This document shows positions 8,536 through 18,940 of a DNA stretch of 30,075 nt, piece after piece. The notes beneath the pieces were generated by a model, which ran no database searches, was not told where the DNA came from, and worked only from the letters and a program-made list of their open reading frames with translations. Position 1 is the stretch's first letter, and each line of letters opens with the position of its first letter. Source of the DNA: an uncultured bacterium (lineage in GTDB: Bacteria; DRYD01); the NCBI GenBank assembly GCA_937139605.1, contig CAKZQG010000017.1, positions 1 to 30,075 of the forward strand, in the 5' to 3' direction. Both the position numbers and the translations under genes were made by a program.

Positions 8536-8567
8536 AAAAAGGGGTCATAAAAAGCCCCTTTTTTTAT
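8536..8567. terminator. Bidirectional hairpin terminator
   Basis: The arms aaaaagggg (8536-8544) and ccccttttt (8555-8563) are perfectly complementary with a 10-nt loop. There is a T-run on the plus-strand side and, read from the minus strand, another T-run after the hairpin. It lies between the ends of the GNAT-like gene (+) and uvrB (-) and can stop both. Confidence 0.88.
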
Positions 8568-8592
8568 TTATATTATAAAATTTAAATACATT

Positions 8593-10629
8593 CTAATTTA
8601 ATAACTTTATTTTTTCTCTAATAACAATAGCTTTTTCAAAATCCATATTATCTGCTAAAGATTTCATATATTTTGTTAGTCTTTGTTTCAAATCTTTTTT
8701 CTTTTTTTCACTTAATCTATTTATATATTCAATAAATATTTCATCATCTACAAAAGCTATTTCCTCTTCACTAATTAATAAATCAACCTTAGTTAAAAGT
8801 TCTTTATTGTCTTTATAATCTACTCCTAACATTTCAAATACCATTTTTATAATATCCTTAGGTTTAGCAGGAAGAGGTTTAGGTTCTATTGAATTCATTT
8901 TATTATAATTCAACTGATATTCTCTTCTTCGGTTAGTTTCAGCAATAGCATCACTTAATGCTTTAGTTATTTCATTAGCAAAAATAATAACTTTAGATAC
9001 TAAATTTCTAGCAGCTCTCCCAGCTAATTGAATAATACTATTCTTACTTCTTAAAAACCCTTGTTTATCACCATCTGTTATTATTACAGTAGAAACTTCA
9101 GGTAAATCTAAGCCTTCTCTTAATAGATTAACCCCTACTAAGCAATCATAAACTCCTTTTCTAAAATCTGTTAATATTTTTATTCTATCAAGCGGCTCAA
9201 CTTTAGAGTGAATATAAGCAGATTTAACTCCATTCATTATTAAATACTCACAAAAATCTTCCGCCATTTTCTGAGTTAATACATTTATTATTACTCTATT
9301 ACCCTTAGATTTTTCTTGATTAATTTCATTTAAGATAGTTTCAACAATATTATCTGGTTTTAAGATAATTACTTCAGGATCAACTAACCCCGTAGGCCTA
9401 ACCAATAATTCAACAATCTTATTAGAATTACTCAGTTCAAAATCTCCAGGAGTAGCACTAACAAAAACTATATTATGAGTAAATTCAAGGAATTCTTCAA
9501 ATCTCAATGGCCTATTATCTAAACAACTAGGTAATCTAAATCCATATTCTATTAAAGTTTCCTTTCTATTTTTATCAGAAAAGTACATCCCTTTTAATTG
9601 GCTAATAGTTATATGGCTTTCATCTATAAAAGTTATAAATTTATCTTTAAAGTAATGTAATAATGTATAAGGTGGGGAGTTGGGGGGCCTGTTAGAAAGG
9701 TACCTAGAGTAATTTTCAATTCCTGGGCATGTACCGAATTTAGATAGCATTGCTAAGTCATATTCTACACGAGTTCTTAGTCTCTGAGCTTCTACTAATT
9801 TCCCTTCTTTTATTAATTCGTTATATCTTTGTTCTAAATCTTGTCTTATTTCTTTTATAGCTTTTTTTAAGATTTCTTCAGAAGTTATAAACATTTTCGC
9901 TGGATATATAGTAAATAAATCTACTTTTCTTAGTTTTTTAAAGTCAGGATAATTTATTATATAAATATTTTCTACAGTATCATAATCTAATTCAATTAAA
10001 ATAGGGTTATCTTCACCTTGAGGAAAAACAATAATATTATTTCCTCTAACTCTAAATTTCCCAGGATTTAGTTCATAGTTATCTTGTTCATAATAAATTG
10101 AAACTAGTTTATAAGTTATTTCATCTGTAGTTATTTTTTGGTTTATGTATATGTTAAAATAGGAGTTAATATATTCTTCGGGAGAACCGATATTATAGAT
10201 ACAAGAAACACTTGCAACTATAATAGTATTTTTATCAGATATAACTGCTTGGGTAGCTCTATGTCTAAGTTTATCTATATACATATTAATAACTGCTTCT
10301 TTTTCTAGGTATAGATCTAATGAAGGTACATAGCTTTCTGGTCTATAGAAATCGTAAAAGCTAATGAAATATTCTACTCTGTTATGTGGGAAAAAATTTT
10401 TGAATTCAGAGAATAATTGAGCTGCTAATACTTTATTAGGGGCAATAACTAAAGCCGGTAAATCTAATGCTTCTATTACTTTAGCCATTACAAATGTCTT
10501 GCCACTACCTGTCACTCCTAATAAAGTCGTAAATTTATTATTCTTTTTTATGCTTTGTACTATCTCATTTATTACTCTCCTTTGTTCATCTGTTTCTTTG
10601 TAATTACTTACTAAATTATACATATTCAT
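8593..10629 (-). CDS. uvrB: Excinuclease ABC subunit B (UvrB)
   Basis: Damage-verification helicase of nucleotide excision repair, which works with UvrA and UvrC. Visible are Walker A GVTGSGKTF (38-46), the DNA-clamping beta-hairpin YDFYRPESYVP (92-102), the DESH helicase motif, VSATPGDFE, the motif V/VI region REGLDLPEVS and IIQLAGRAARN, and a C-terminal UVR domain (about 640-678) that contacts UvrC. The length, 678 aa, is normal. The start codon lacks a Shine-Dalgarno, and a consensus TATAAT (10641-10646 on the complement) ends only 11 nt before the ATG, so the message may be leaderless. Its promoter and first codons are duplicated at 12247-12338. Confidence 0.97.
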   Translation of the reverse strand: MNMYNLVSNYKETDEQRRVINEIVQSIKKNNKFTTLLGVTGSGKTFVMAKVIEALDLPALVIAPNKVLAAQLFSEFKNFFPHNRVEYFISFYDFYRPESYVPSLDLYLEKEAVINMYIDKLRHRATQAVISDKNTIIVASVSCIYNIGSPEEYINSYFNIYINQKITTDEITYKLVSIYYEQDNYELNPGKFRVRGNNIIVFPQGEDNPILIELDYDTVENIYIINYPDFKKLRKVDLFTIYPAKMFITSEEILKKAIKEIRQDLEQRYNELIKEGKLVEAQRLRTRVEYDLAMLSKFGTCPGIENYSRYLSNRPPNSPPYTLLHYFKDKFITFIDESHITISQLKGMYFSDKNRKETLIEYGFRLPSCLDNRPLRFEEFLEFTHNIVFVSATPGDFELSNSNKIVELLVRPTGLVDPEVIILKPDNIVETILNEINQEKSKGNRVIINVLTQKMAEDFCEYLIMNGVKSAYIHSKVEPLDRIKILTDFRKGVYDCLVGVNLLREGLDLPEVSTVIITDGDKQGFLRSKNSIIQLAGRAARNLVSKVIIFANEITKALSDAIAETNRRREYQLNYNKMNSIEPKPLPAKPKDIIKMVFEMLGVDYKDNKELLTKVDLLISEEEIAFVDDEIFIEYINRLSEKKKKDLKQRLTKYMKSLADNMDFEKAIVIREKIKLLN

Positions 10630-10690
10630 TAACTTTTTTTATTATAAGATTTTAATATAATCTCTTGCTATTAAACACTAAAAATTTTAG
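10602..10690 (-). repeat. Direct repeat, copy 1: uvrB promoter and first codons
   Basis: This stretch holds the first nine or so codons of uvrB, its ATG and the TATAAT -10 element. It aligns over about 90 bp with 12247-12338 in the same orientation, at roughly 80-85% identity by eye with a few 1-2 base gaps. The two copies flank the Rpn-type nuclease gene and a truncated reading frame. Confidence 0.85.
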
Positions 10691-10702
10691 GAATTTTAAA
10701 TC

Positions 10703-10738
10703 AAATAATTTTTAAATAAATTCTAAACAAAATTATTT
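10703..10738. repeat. 10-bp perfect inverted repeat after the Rpn gene
   Basis: The arms aaataatttt (10703-10712) and aaaattattt (10729-10738) are exact complements with a 16-nt spacer. It lies just past the stop of the Rpn-type gene, before uvrB. It may be a weak AT-rich transcription stop or an element end; there is no T-tract after it, and no matching repeat was seen at the other side of the Rpn gene. Confidence 0.45.
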
Positions 10739-10749
10739 TTCTTTTTTTA

Positions 10750-11817
10750 TTATTTTTGAATAATTTCTTTTATAGCTTGTATATATTCATCAGGTTCTAA
10801 ATCTAACAACATAATTTCTTTTATTTTTAGCAATTTCTCTATCTCTTCAATTTTTTGGATCTCTATTAATATCTTTTGTTTTTCCTTTGGTAATTTTGTT
10901 ATTACTAATACTTTTATTATTTCTTTCTCTTTCTCTTTTAATATTTCTTCTTTCTCTTTTAGTATTTGTTCTTTTTCTTTTAATACTTCTTTTTTTTCTT
11001 TTTCTAACTGTTTTTCTTTTTCTTTTAGTATTTTTTCCATTTCTTTCATTTGTTTTCCATATACAGTATCTACAATATCCTTTAGCATTGGGTTTCTTTT
11101 ATATAATTTTATATAATCTTCTTTATCTATATCTAACATTTGATTCACCTCTTTATAACTTATTGCTCCTTTCTCTATATATAACATCCCTATTATTATT
11201 TTCAATCTTTTTCCTTCTTCTTCCTTATATTCCCCTTTGTTTATTTTCCCTTCTATTTCCCTTATTATCTCATTTAACACTTCTTTTTTATATCCTCTTT
11301 CATATGATTCTATTAACTCTATTAATCCCATATAATCTTTACTTCTTATTTTTTCTTTTACCTTATCATTTAACAAGTTTATCACTAAGACTTTGTATAT
11401 ATTTGTTTTTATAATCTCATTACCTATTCTTATTCTTTTTGATGATTCTTGATAATATATTGATTTCTCTTTTCCTTCCTTTTTATCTAATAACAATATC
11501 AGACTTATTACTTCTTTATCTAGTTCTTTACTTAGCAACAAGTTATATAAACTCGTTTTGAAAATTATATCCCTTTTTATACTACTTTGAAACTCTATAT
11601 TTACATAATATTCTTCTTCATTTATTCTTATTTTTGATATATAATCAGGAATCGCTTTTATATAATATTCTTCCTTTACTGGTATTATTTCTATTAACTC
11701 TATTTTTGCTTTATCCTTTAATTTATCTGGTATTATAAAATCCTTTACTAAACTTATTATTTGTTTTTCTCTTTCATAAAATACACTCTTTAAATAACTA
11801 TCTATGAATTTATACAC
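10750..11817 (-). CDS. Rpn-family PD-(D/E)XK nuclease (transposase-like)
   Basis: Member of the Rpn / 'PD-(D/E)XK nuclease family transposase' group, which have recombination-promoting nuclease activity and are often found in many copies per genome. The nuclease core is at residues 50-80: Asp58 in AIPDYI and Glu75-x-Gln77 in VNIEFQSS. A conserved helical middle region follows. Residues about 260-305 are a nearly pure K/E coiled coil with repeated ILKEKE units, and the last 45 residues are helical, as is typical of the family. The frame opens at GTG, preceded by aaaaggga, a plausible Shine-Dalgarno. It sits between the two copies of the uvrB-head repeat, which suggests it arrived or moved with that rearrangement. 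Confidence 0.85.
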   Translation of the reverse strand: MYKFIDSYLKSVFYEREKQIISLVKDFIIPDKLKDKAKIELIEIIPVKEEYYIKAIPDYISKIRINEEEYYVNIEFQSSIKRDIIFKTSLYNLLLSKELDKEVISLILLLDKKEGKEKSIYYQESSKRIRIGNEIIKTNIYKVLVINLLNDKVKEKIRSKDYMGLIELIESYERGYKKEVLNEIIREIEGKINKGEYKEEEGKRLKIIIGMLYIEKGAISYKEVNQMLDIDKEDYIKLYKRNPMLKDIVDTVYGKQMKEMEKILKEKEKQLEKEKKEVLKEKEQILKEKEEILKEKEKEIIKVLVITKLPKEKQKILIEIQKIEEIEKLLKIKEIMLLDLEPDEYIQAIKEIIQK

Positions 11818-11991
11818 TATTTTTTCCCTTTTGATTTTTTTATTTTATATTTCTTTCTTTTTTCTACTTTACCTATAGTTAAAAAAGTATATTTGTTTTT
11901 AAAAATATCTTAGAAAATGAATTATATCTTTGATTAAAGAAATGTGAGATCTATATTTTTATATATTATATTTTTTTAAAGTTTTATTATT

Positions 11992-12023
11992 AAATTTATT
12001 AAAATTTAAATTTATTAAAATTT
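11992..12023. repeat. Tandem 16-bp repeat, two perfect copies
   Basis: The unit aaatttattaaaattt is found at 11992-12007 and 12008-12023. It spans the 3' end of the truncated reading frame at 12015 and the spacer before the Rpn gene. The rest of the 11818-11991 spacer is AT-rich and I see nothing else in it. Confidence 0.8.
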
Positions 12024-12249
12024 ATCAGCAAAATTAATAACGGAATTATTAGATTGGAAGTAAAACTTATTGTTTTTAATTTGAGCAACTATTGCAGTTC
12101 TAACATATAATTTTCTAGCAGTTTTATTACCTATCACTATAAATTCCAATCCTTGTGGAAAACTACCATTAATATTTCTCCATACAGGCACATTATAATT
12201 TATTCTTAAATTATTAAATGGATTAATGTTTCTATTATAAGCAAGAAAT
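12015..12249 (-). pseudogene. C-terminal remnant of an unknown gene
   Basis: The minus strand stays open for about 78 codons ending in TAA at 12015-12017. Its amino-acid composition looks coding (for example GSFPQGLEFIVIGNK and KTARKLYVRTAIVAQIKNN). There is no start codon at its 5' end. The frame runs into a stop exactly where the duplicated uvrB-head sequence begins (about 12247). This is what the tail of a gene looks like after its front has been replaced by a recombination junction. I do not recognise the family. Confidence 0.6.
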
Positions 12250-12338
12250 TACTTACTAAACTATACATACTTATTTCATAAACTTTTTTTTATTATAAAA
12301 TTTTGATATAATCTCTTGTTATAAAGCGTTAAAAATTT
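12247..12338 (-). repeat. Direct repeat, copy 2: decayed uvrB promoter and start
   Basis: Second copy of the uvrB head. It keeps the TATAAT (12292-12297 on the complement), the A-run, and a Met-Tyr-Ser-Leu-Val-Ser-like start resembling UvrB's, but the frame is broken by a stop after the first codons. It overlaps the last codons of the res gene (stop at 12329-12331). It may still act as a promoter firing toward the Rpn gene. Confidence 0.82.
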
Positions 12339-15300
12339 AAAATAACTTTTATTTTTTTTAATATTTTCATAAGGTATTCAGAATCTTCTTGGAATATTAT
12401 GTTATTTTGTTCAAACATTTCCTTTGGATGATTTCCCTGACCAAATGTATATTTTATATCATTATAAGAAGATATGGATAGAATAAAAGCATCCAACTGT
12501 AAATTGGTATCCTTTTCGGTTAATTCTTCATTTATTTTTTTATTTATATCTTTGATATAAGAAATACAGAATTGAATTTTATCATCGTTAAAATTTCCGA
12601 GATTTCTAATTCCTTTTGGATCTATAAAAACCAGATGTTGTTTATTTTGGTTGTTAATCCAAATTATAAAATCTGGATAGAAGCCGGAGCTAATAAAGAA
12701 CCCTATGCCCTTTCTTGAAAGATTTCTAAGTAAAAATATATCATAATTTTCAAAAAGACTATTATTAGTATTCAATAAGTTTTTAAAATCTAATAGGAAT
12801 TTAGTTTCTCCTTTATTAAGTTTTATCGGCACTGATTTCACTTCTTCTTTATTTTTTTTCCAAATTACTAAAGGAGTATATAAATGATTATCAAAATGAA
12901 TAATAAATGATTCCCAATTTTTCCATTCAGAAGGTAATCTATTAGAATCCGGATTATATTCATTAAGCTGATTTATAACTTCTTTAATTTCATTTCCTAA
13001 ATTCTTAGGAATCTTGATTATAATTTCCTTATTTTGAGGGTACATAAAAGTATGATCATTTATTGTTAATAAATCTACTTCTAAACAATCCATAGTTTTT
13101 CTTTTTTCTTCCTTCTTATAAAATTTTATAATATAATCTTTTATGATAATTAAAATAATTTCATGAAATTTCTTTAATCCTTCAAAAGATGTTATTTTAA
13201 AAATAGGTTTCCCATTATTATTTTCAATATCTATTGATTCATTTCCCAAGGGTTTATCTAAGAATATTTTATATTCACTTGATTTTATTATCTTTTTTAT
13301 TACTTCCATATCTATAATCAAGTTATATAATCCTTTTATACTTTTGTAGTTAATAATTTCTGAATAAATATAATCCCAATCAATAAGATTAAAATAGCCT
13401 TCGGGAATTGTTAATGGTTCTTCTATTAGTGTCTGAGCAGTGCTAAGTTTTAATCCATGTGATAAAGTAATTTTTGATCTCAAATCAATTTTAGTAGCTC
13501 TCAAAATATTATTATCTAATGTAAGTAATATAGGATAATCAAGGAAATCAAAAGCATCTTTTGTTTTTATCGTATAAATTTTTCCTTCCCATTTTTGAGC
13601 GTTATTAAAATTAATCGGAATAATTATCTCTTGGTAATTTACTTCTTCACTTTCTATTGCTTCTAAGAAGGCATTAATATAATCTGCATTTAAACCGAAA
13701 ATAAAAAGTGTTTGTAATATTTTTAATTTATAATCTGGATTTTCTTCTCTTTTAAGTGAGTAATTTTTCCCTTTTAATCTTACACCCCTTCCAAAAAGCT
13801 GGATAATCTGTGTGCCTTCATTTCTTCCCATATTTATCAATCCCATATTTGAAACTCTCCAAGAGTTCCATCCTTCTACAAACTTTTTTGAGCCAATTAG
13901 AATATTTATATGAGAATTAATTTCATTAATCCCAAAAAATAAGGATTGACTAAAGTGATCCTGTTTAATTTCAATATTTAAATCTGAAATCAATTTTTTA
14001 AGTTCCCCTACATCTCCTACATTAATAACCCCAAAATATTTTCCTGTTGCAGAAGTTTTAACTCCTATCTCTCCATCAGAATTTTTTATTTCGTAAAGCT
14101 CTAATATACCTTTTCCATTAAATATTTTTTGATAAATATTTTCTATAAGAATGTTTAAATCAATATTTTTTATAAATTCAAATTTTCCTTTAAAAATATC
14201 ATTACCTTCATTATCAATAAGCCCAGATTTTTCTTTTAATATCTTTTCAATATTACTTTTAATATATTGTTGATCTTTAGTGTTATTTTATCTAAAAATT
14301 TAACTATTCTTAGTATATCAGAATTAATTCCCTTACCTGCAACTTTACTTCCAACAAAAATCCATAAAGGTTTTTCAATATTGTATATTCTTAATTCTTC
14401 TTTATATTTCTCAAAAATTTCCAATTGTTCATAAAAAGATAATAACCCCGCTAATAATAACAAGTCTTGTTGATCTTCTGTATAATTATTTTCTTTTACA
14501 TTATAGACATAAAAATCTTTGCCGTATCCATCTGTATAAAAATATTTATAAGAGTAATCAAAAATTATTGCTTTAGAATATTCTTGGAGTAAATATTGAT
14601 TATTTCCTATAACTTGTCCGAAAGTGGCAGAATATTCAAATAAAAATCCATTTTTTCCTATTTCTTCTCTCAATAGTTTCCACTTCTGTTCTTCTGTTCT
14701 TTGTCCTTTATGTCCTTCATCAATAAAAAGTAAGTTTTTTCCATCGAAATAAGATATATCTATACTTACCCCTTCACCCTTTTTTTCTTGAGTAAGTTTG
14801 TACATATCTATTACCAAAATTTCTCCATCTTTTGTTTTTAAATTATCTATATTTCCATTATATAATTTACAAGGAATTCCACTCAATTTCAATTCTTCAT
14901 AATGTTGTTTTGATAATCCTTCATTTGGAGTAATCAGGATTATGTTATCCCAATTATTTTTAGAATACTTCAAAATCTGCCAGTAGTTTATATGAATTAG
15001 AAGGGTTTTACCGCTACCTGTTGCCATCCAAAACCCAATTTTTTTTAAGTCTTTTTCATTAAAATAACTTATTTTCTCTTTATTTTCATTATTAAATTCC
15101 TCTAAAAATGCGTTCAATTCATTCAATAATCTTTGTTTATCATTATAATATTTATCTAAAAATATTTCTGTAAATAGAACTGCAAGATATTGGAAATATT
15201 TTAGGTTTAAGTTCGGTTGTCTTCTGCTTTGTCTTAATCTTTCTGTATAGTCTTTTATTGCTTGATCGTATCTTAGAAGTTCAGTTTCTAATTGGGGTTT

Positions 15301-15459
15301 TAAACCAATTAATACATCAAGAAAAAAACTTCTTCCTGTAGTATCGTATCCTTCTGTTGTATCTTTTAATTTTTCTCTTAACTCATTGAAATTATTAAAA
15401 CCAAAGAGATTAAGAAAGTATTTATTTAAAACCAGGTGTTTTTCAAGTTTTAAACTCAT
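12329..15459 (-). pseudogene. res: Type III restriction enzyme Res subunit, frameshifted
   Basis: Helicase-nuclease subunit of a type III restriction system. The first part (15459-14236) has Walker A MATGSGKTL, LITPNEGLSKQHYEEL, DEGH and YSATF. The second part has EGWNSWRVSNMGL, motif VI QLFGRGVRLKGK, and a PD-(D/E)XK nuclease site (YPDF, then FIDPKG about 18 residues on). The frame breaks within 14276-14289. Upstream text reads VKFLDK and the continuation in another frame reads KDQQYIKSNIEKIL, running without a stop into the listed second half (13993-12329). Joining them needs one added A, most simply in the A-run at 14286-14289. The repaired protein would be about 1044 aa, a normal Res length. 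ATG at 15459 is preferred over 15504 because it has an agga Shine-Dalgarno. Confidence 0.9.
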
Positions 15460-15545
15460 CTTTATATTCCTCGTTTTTTTATTTTTTATTATTTTTTTAT
15501 ACATATTTATTAATATCTTTAATATCCTTATTAATTTGTCACTTC

Positions 15546-18500
15546 TTATTGCTTGATATCTTCAAACATTAAGGATTTAAATAATGGTTCAATTGGTGTA
15601 AAATTTTTAACTATGGCGTCTCCGTTAATGTAAGTTTCATCTGGATTAAATTCTTGGATATTATTTTCAATGATTTTTTTATCTTTTTCAAAGTCAATAT
15701 TTTTTAGATTTCTCCAAACAATGATAATTTTTTTATTTTGTTTTTCAGCAAAAACGAAAACATATTTTCTCTCGTTATCTTCTAAAACTTTGTATTTATT
15801 TACATTCAATCCAATTAGATAATTAAATGTCTCAATTAAATCAACATTAACTATTTTTTGTTTATAATTTTCAATGATTTTAAGTTTGTAATTAAAGGGA
15901 TCTTTCATTTTATGAAGATTAAGGAAAGTGTTACTGTTTTTAGTTTCCCATTCAAGTATGTATTTAGTGAAATAATCTGGTAGTTCATAAAGGAGCTCAT
16001 TTTGTTTTTTATATTCAATATTTTCTCCGTTTTGTTTTTCAAATTCTATATTTTCTAAAGCATCTTCGTACTGCTCTAAAGTGTGATATTTAAAGAAACC
16101 ACCTGCTGTTTTCTCATTATATTTTTCTTTAATATTCTTTTCCTTTGAAATTCCTGAAGGATCATAAAATAAAACTTTTTTCATTCTACCTAGCACACCA
16201 ATTTTCTTTACTGGAATATATTTTTTTAATTTTTGAGAATATTTCTTACCTACATAAAAATTTTCAAAATGTTCTCCAATTTCAACTCCAATATATTTTC
16301 TTCTAAGCTTATGTGCTACTGCTGTAGTTGCTCCAGATCCAAGAAAGAAGTCCATAACTAGATCGCCTTCTGCTGAAGAAATTTCTATAACTCTTTCTAA
16401 AAGCTCCTCCGCATTTTCCGTTTGAAATCCCCAAGTTTGAGTGTACCCAGCAATATCAGTCCAATTTTCATTTTTTCATTTACAAGTTTTTCATCATAAA
16501 AACATTCAATAATATAATTAGGCTCATTACAATGATGTAAATTCAAATCAGAAAAATCTTTTATTATAAAACTACAATTTCTACATCTTAACCTCACTTT
16601 ATTTTTATTAATTAGTTCATCTAGTCTTCTTTGAGTGAATTCCCAATGTCTCCCTTCAGGAGCTTTTAATTTTAAACCAAATATAGATACCTCAGAAGAG
16701 GTTGCTCTTTCACCAACCCTTGTTCCTAATTGAAGCCACAACATTTCTTCTAATAGCTCTATTATTTTATTATTTTGATCATAAATATTTTGTTTTTCTA
16801 TTATTCTTTTTATTGCCTCAAGGAATTTCGATTCAAAGGTAGTCGTGTAATACAGATTAAACTTAAATTTTTCCCCATAAGAATAAATAAATAAACTATC
16901 TTTAGCTTTGGTAAGCTGTAATCCTTCTCCTTTAGTTTTTCCAGGAGTTGTTTGAACAATTACCTCATTTCTAAAATTATTCCATCCAAAAATCTCATTT
17001 AATAATAACCTTACATACATATTCCCATTATAATCACATCTAACAAAAATACTTCCTCTTTCATTTAATAGTTCTCTTGCTAGTTTAATTCTATTTTCCA
17101 GCATGGTTATCCATGTAGCATCTTTATAACCCACTTTATAAAGATAATCTGCTTCATTTTCTTTGTTAAAAGGCGGGTCAATATAAATTGTTTGGACTTT
17201 CTCATAGTACTTATTTAAAAGCAAGTTCAAAGCTTGAAAATTCTCAGATTTTATTAAAACCCCATCCAAAATCTCATCTAAACTATTCTTTTCACTTAAA
17301 GCAACCAATAACTTCCATTTAAAATCTTCATTAAAATATTTAGTATCAATCGGTAACTTCTTCCATCCCTTAAATAACAGTATATTTTTCTCAATTAAAT
17401 CCTCTCTTCCTTCCACCTTAACTCCAAACAATTCCTCCCATTCCTTTAACTGCTTTTCATTACCTAAAATTTCATCTAAAATACCTTCTAAAAATCTTTC
17501 CCCAGCATACTCCTTAATCTTATCCAAAGTAATTACATAATGAGTATCAATAATAAACTTCTTCTTCTCCCATAACTTCTTTTGAAAGTTCTCAATCTGC
17601 GCTAAAAAATCAATTATTTTTAAAGCAATATTTCTAAACGTACTAATCCCAATAAAGTAAATCCTTAACCTCTCAAAATACTCCCCCTGTGTTAAAACTT
17701 TTTCTAAAACCTGTAAGTCTTCTAATTTCAAAAACTCATTCTTAATATAAAAATCTAATTCTCTTTGTAAAAATCCCTTTAAATCCTTATGTATAAAATA
17801 ATCTGTTGTATTTCTTTTAGTATATCTATTAAGATGTTTTTCAATTAAAGTTTTTTCTCCTTCAATTTCAAAAATTAACCTAGCTAAACTACTTTCAGGA
17901 ATTCTTTCTTGTAAAATTCTTATTATTTCCTCATTTATTTTATCTTGTGATACCGACTGATTATACTTATATTTTTCCTCTTCTTCCTTTGTTAAACCCC
18001 TATATTCAAAATAAATATTTAACTCCTTCTTATTTTTATCGAAATCAAATATATTTTCATTTAAAACAAAAAATTTCCTTTCAAGTGCTTTTATGTTCCC
18101 TTTATCTTCCTGGGCATCCACAACTCTAAAATTAACTGTTAATGAATCAGATTTAACTTTAAAAGTATATTTTCTAAAATACTCTGTAGTTTTTATATAA
18201 TATTGATCTTTATTAACCCAATAAAGTAAAACTTCTTCTCCGTTGTAAGGGATAACATATTTTTCATTTTTTCCATACCTTCTTTTACTTATAAAATCCC
18301 CTTTATCATAATAACGAGAGAAAAAGTTTATTAAATGATTGTAAATATCTTTTTCCAAATCCTCTGAAATTATAGCTTTTTCTAGCTGATTTTTCTTCTC
18401 GTAATATTTCATACCTAAGCGTGTATTTTTAAATTCTTCTTTTAGTTCCCCATTTATAAACACAAAATCCCCGATATTTTCTTTTATTTCTTTTTTTACC

Positions 18501-18742
18501 TCCTCAATTTCTTTTTCTATTTTATTTATCTCTTCTTTTTGTTTTAATTTTAGTTGCTTGCTAATTTCTTCAATTAATTCTTTTTCAATAAAATTCTCAA
18601 TTTCTTTACGCTTGTAATTCATTATCTTATAAATCCCAAAATCTAGATCCTCTTTTTCAAATTGAAATATTTCTTTAAGCTTTTCCTTTAGTTTTTGCTT
18701 CAATTCATTTTTTTGGTTTAATTCATTTTTCTCATTTAGCAT
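15546..18742 (-). pseudogene. mod: Type III DNA-methyltransferase Mod, frameshifted
   Basis: Adenine methyltransferase and recognition subunit of the type III system. The N-terminal LREIF-like region with DLDFGIYKIMN is typical of these long Mods. Catalytic motif IV is DPPF (525-528, counted from 18751). The SAM motif DFFLGSGAT comes after it, the beta-class order. The first frame ends at 16397 and the second is open at 16355. In the other frame the missing link reads WTDIAGYTQTWGFQTENAEELL, a classic Mod segment, straight into the SAM motif. One A is missing from the run at 16471-16476 (six T on the plus strand). The start at 18742 is chosen because aaggag directly abuts the ATG at 18751 but is well spaced from 18742. 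A Cys-x2-Cys ... His-His-Cys cluster precedes the break. Repaired length is about 1066 aa. Confidence 0.92.
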
Positions 18743-18751
18743 TTTACTCAT

Positions 18752-18940
18752 CTCCTTAAAATGATAAGTTAATAATTATATTTATTTTTTATATTTAATT
18801 TCTTAGGCTTGTTAAATAGCAATAATCAAAAGTAGAAATTTTTATATACACCTTCTTTTATTTTAATATTAAAAAAATAAAAAACTCCTTTTATATTTTA
18901 AAGGATTTATAAAATGTAAAATTGAATTAAAATAATAAAA
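18752..18940. promoter_or_regulatory. Divergent intergenic region, mod / acyltransferase
   Basis: This 189-bp AT-rich gap lies between the mod start (-) and the acyltransferase start (+) and must hold promoters for both. A short inverted repeat, tccttt (18886-18891) / aaagga (18900-18905), lies about 35-55 bp before the acyltransferase ATG. No reading frame is supported. Confidence 0.3.

Noticed and set aside
10887-11414. Long plus-strand ORF (175 aa) of almost only Leu, Ile, Phe and Ser
   Set aside because: It is the antisense shadow of the K/E-rich Rpn gene; composition mirrors the opposite codons and there is no ribosome site.
17947-18129. Plus-strand 60-aa ORF
   Set aside because: It is antisense to the mod gene, whose protein is well supported there.
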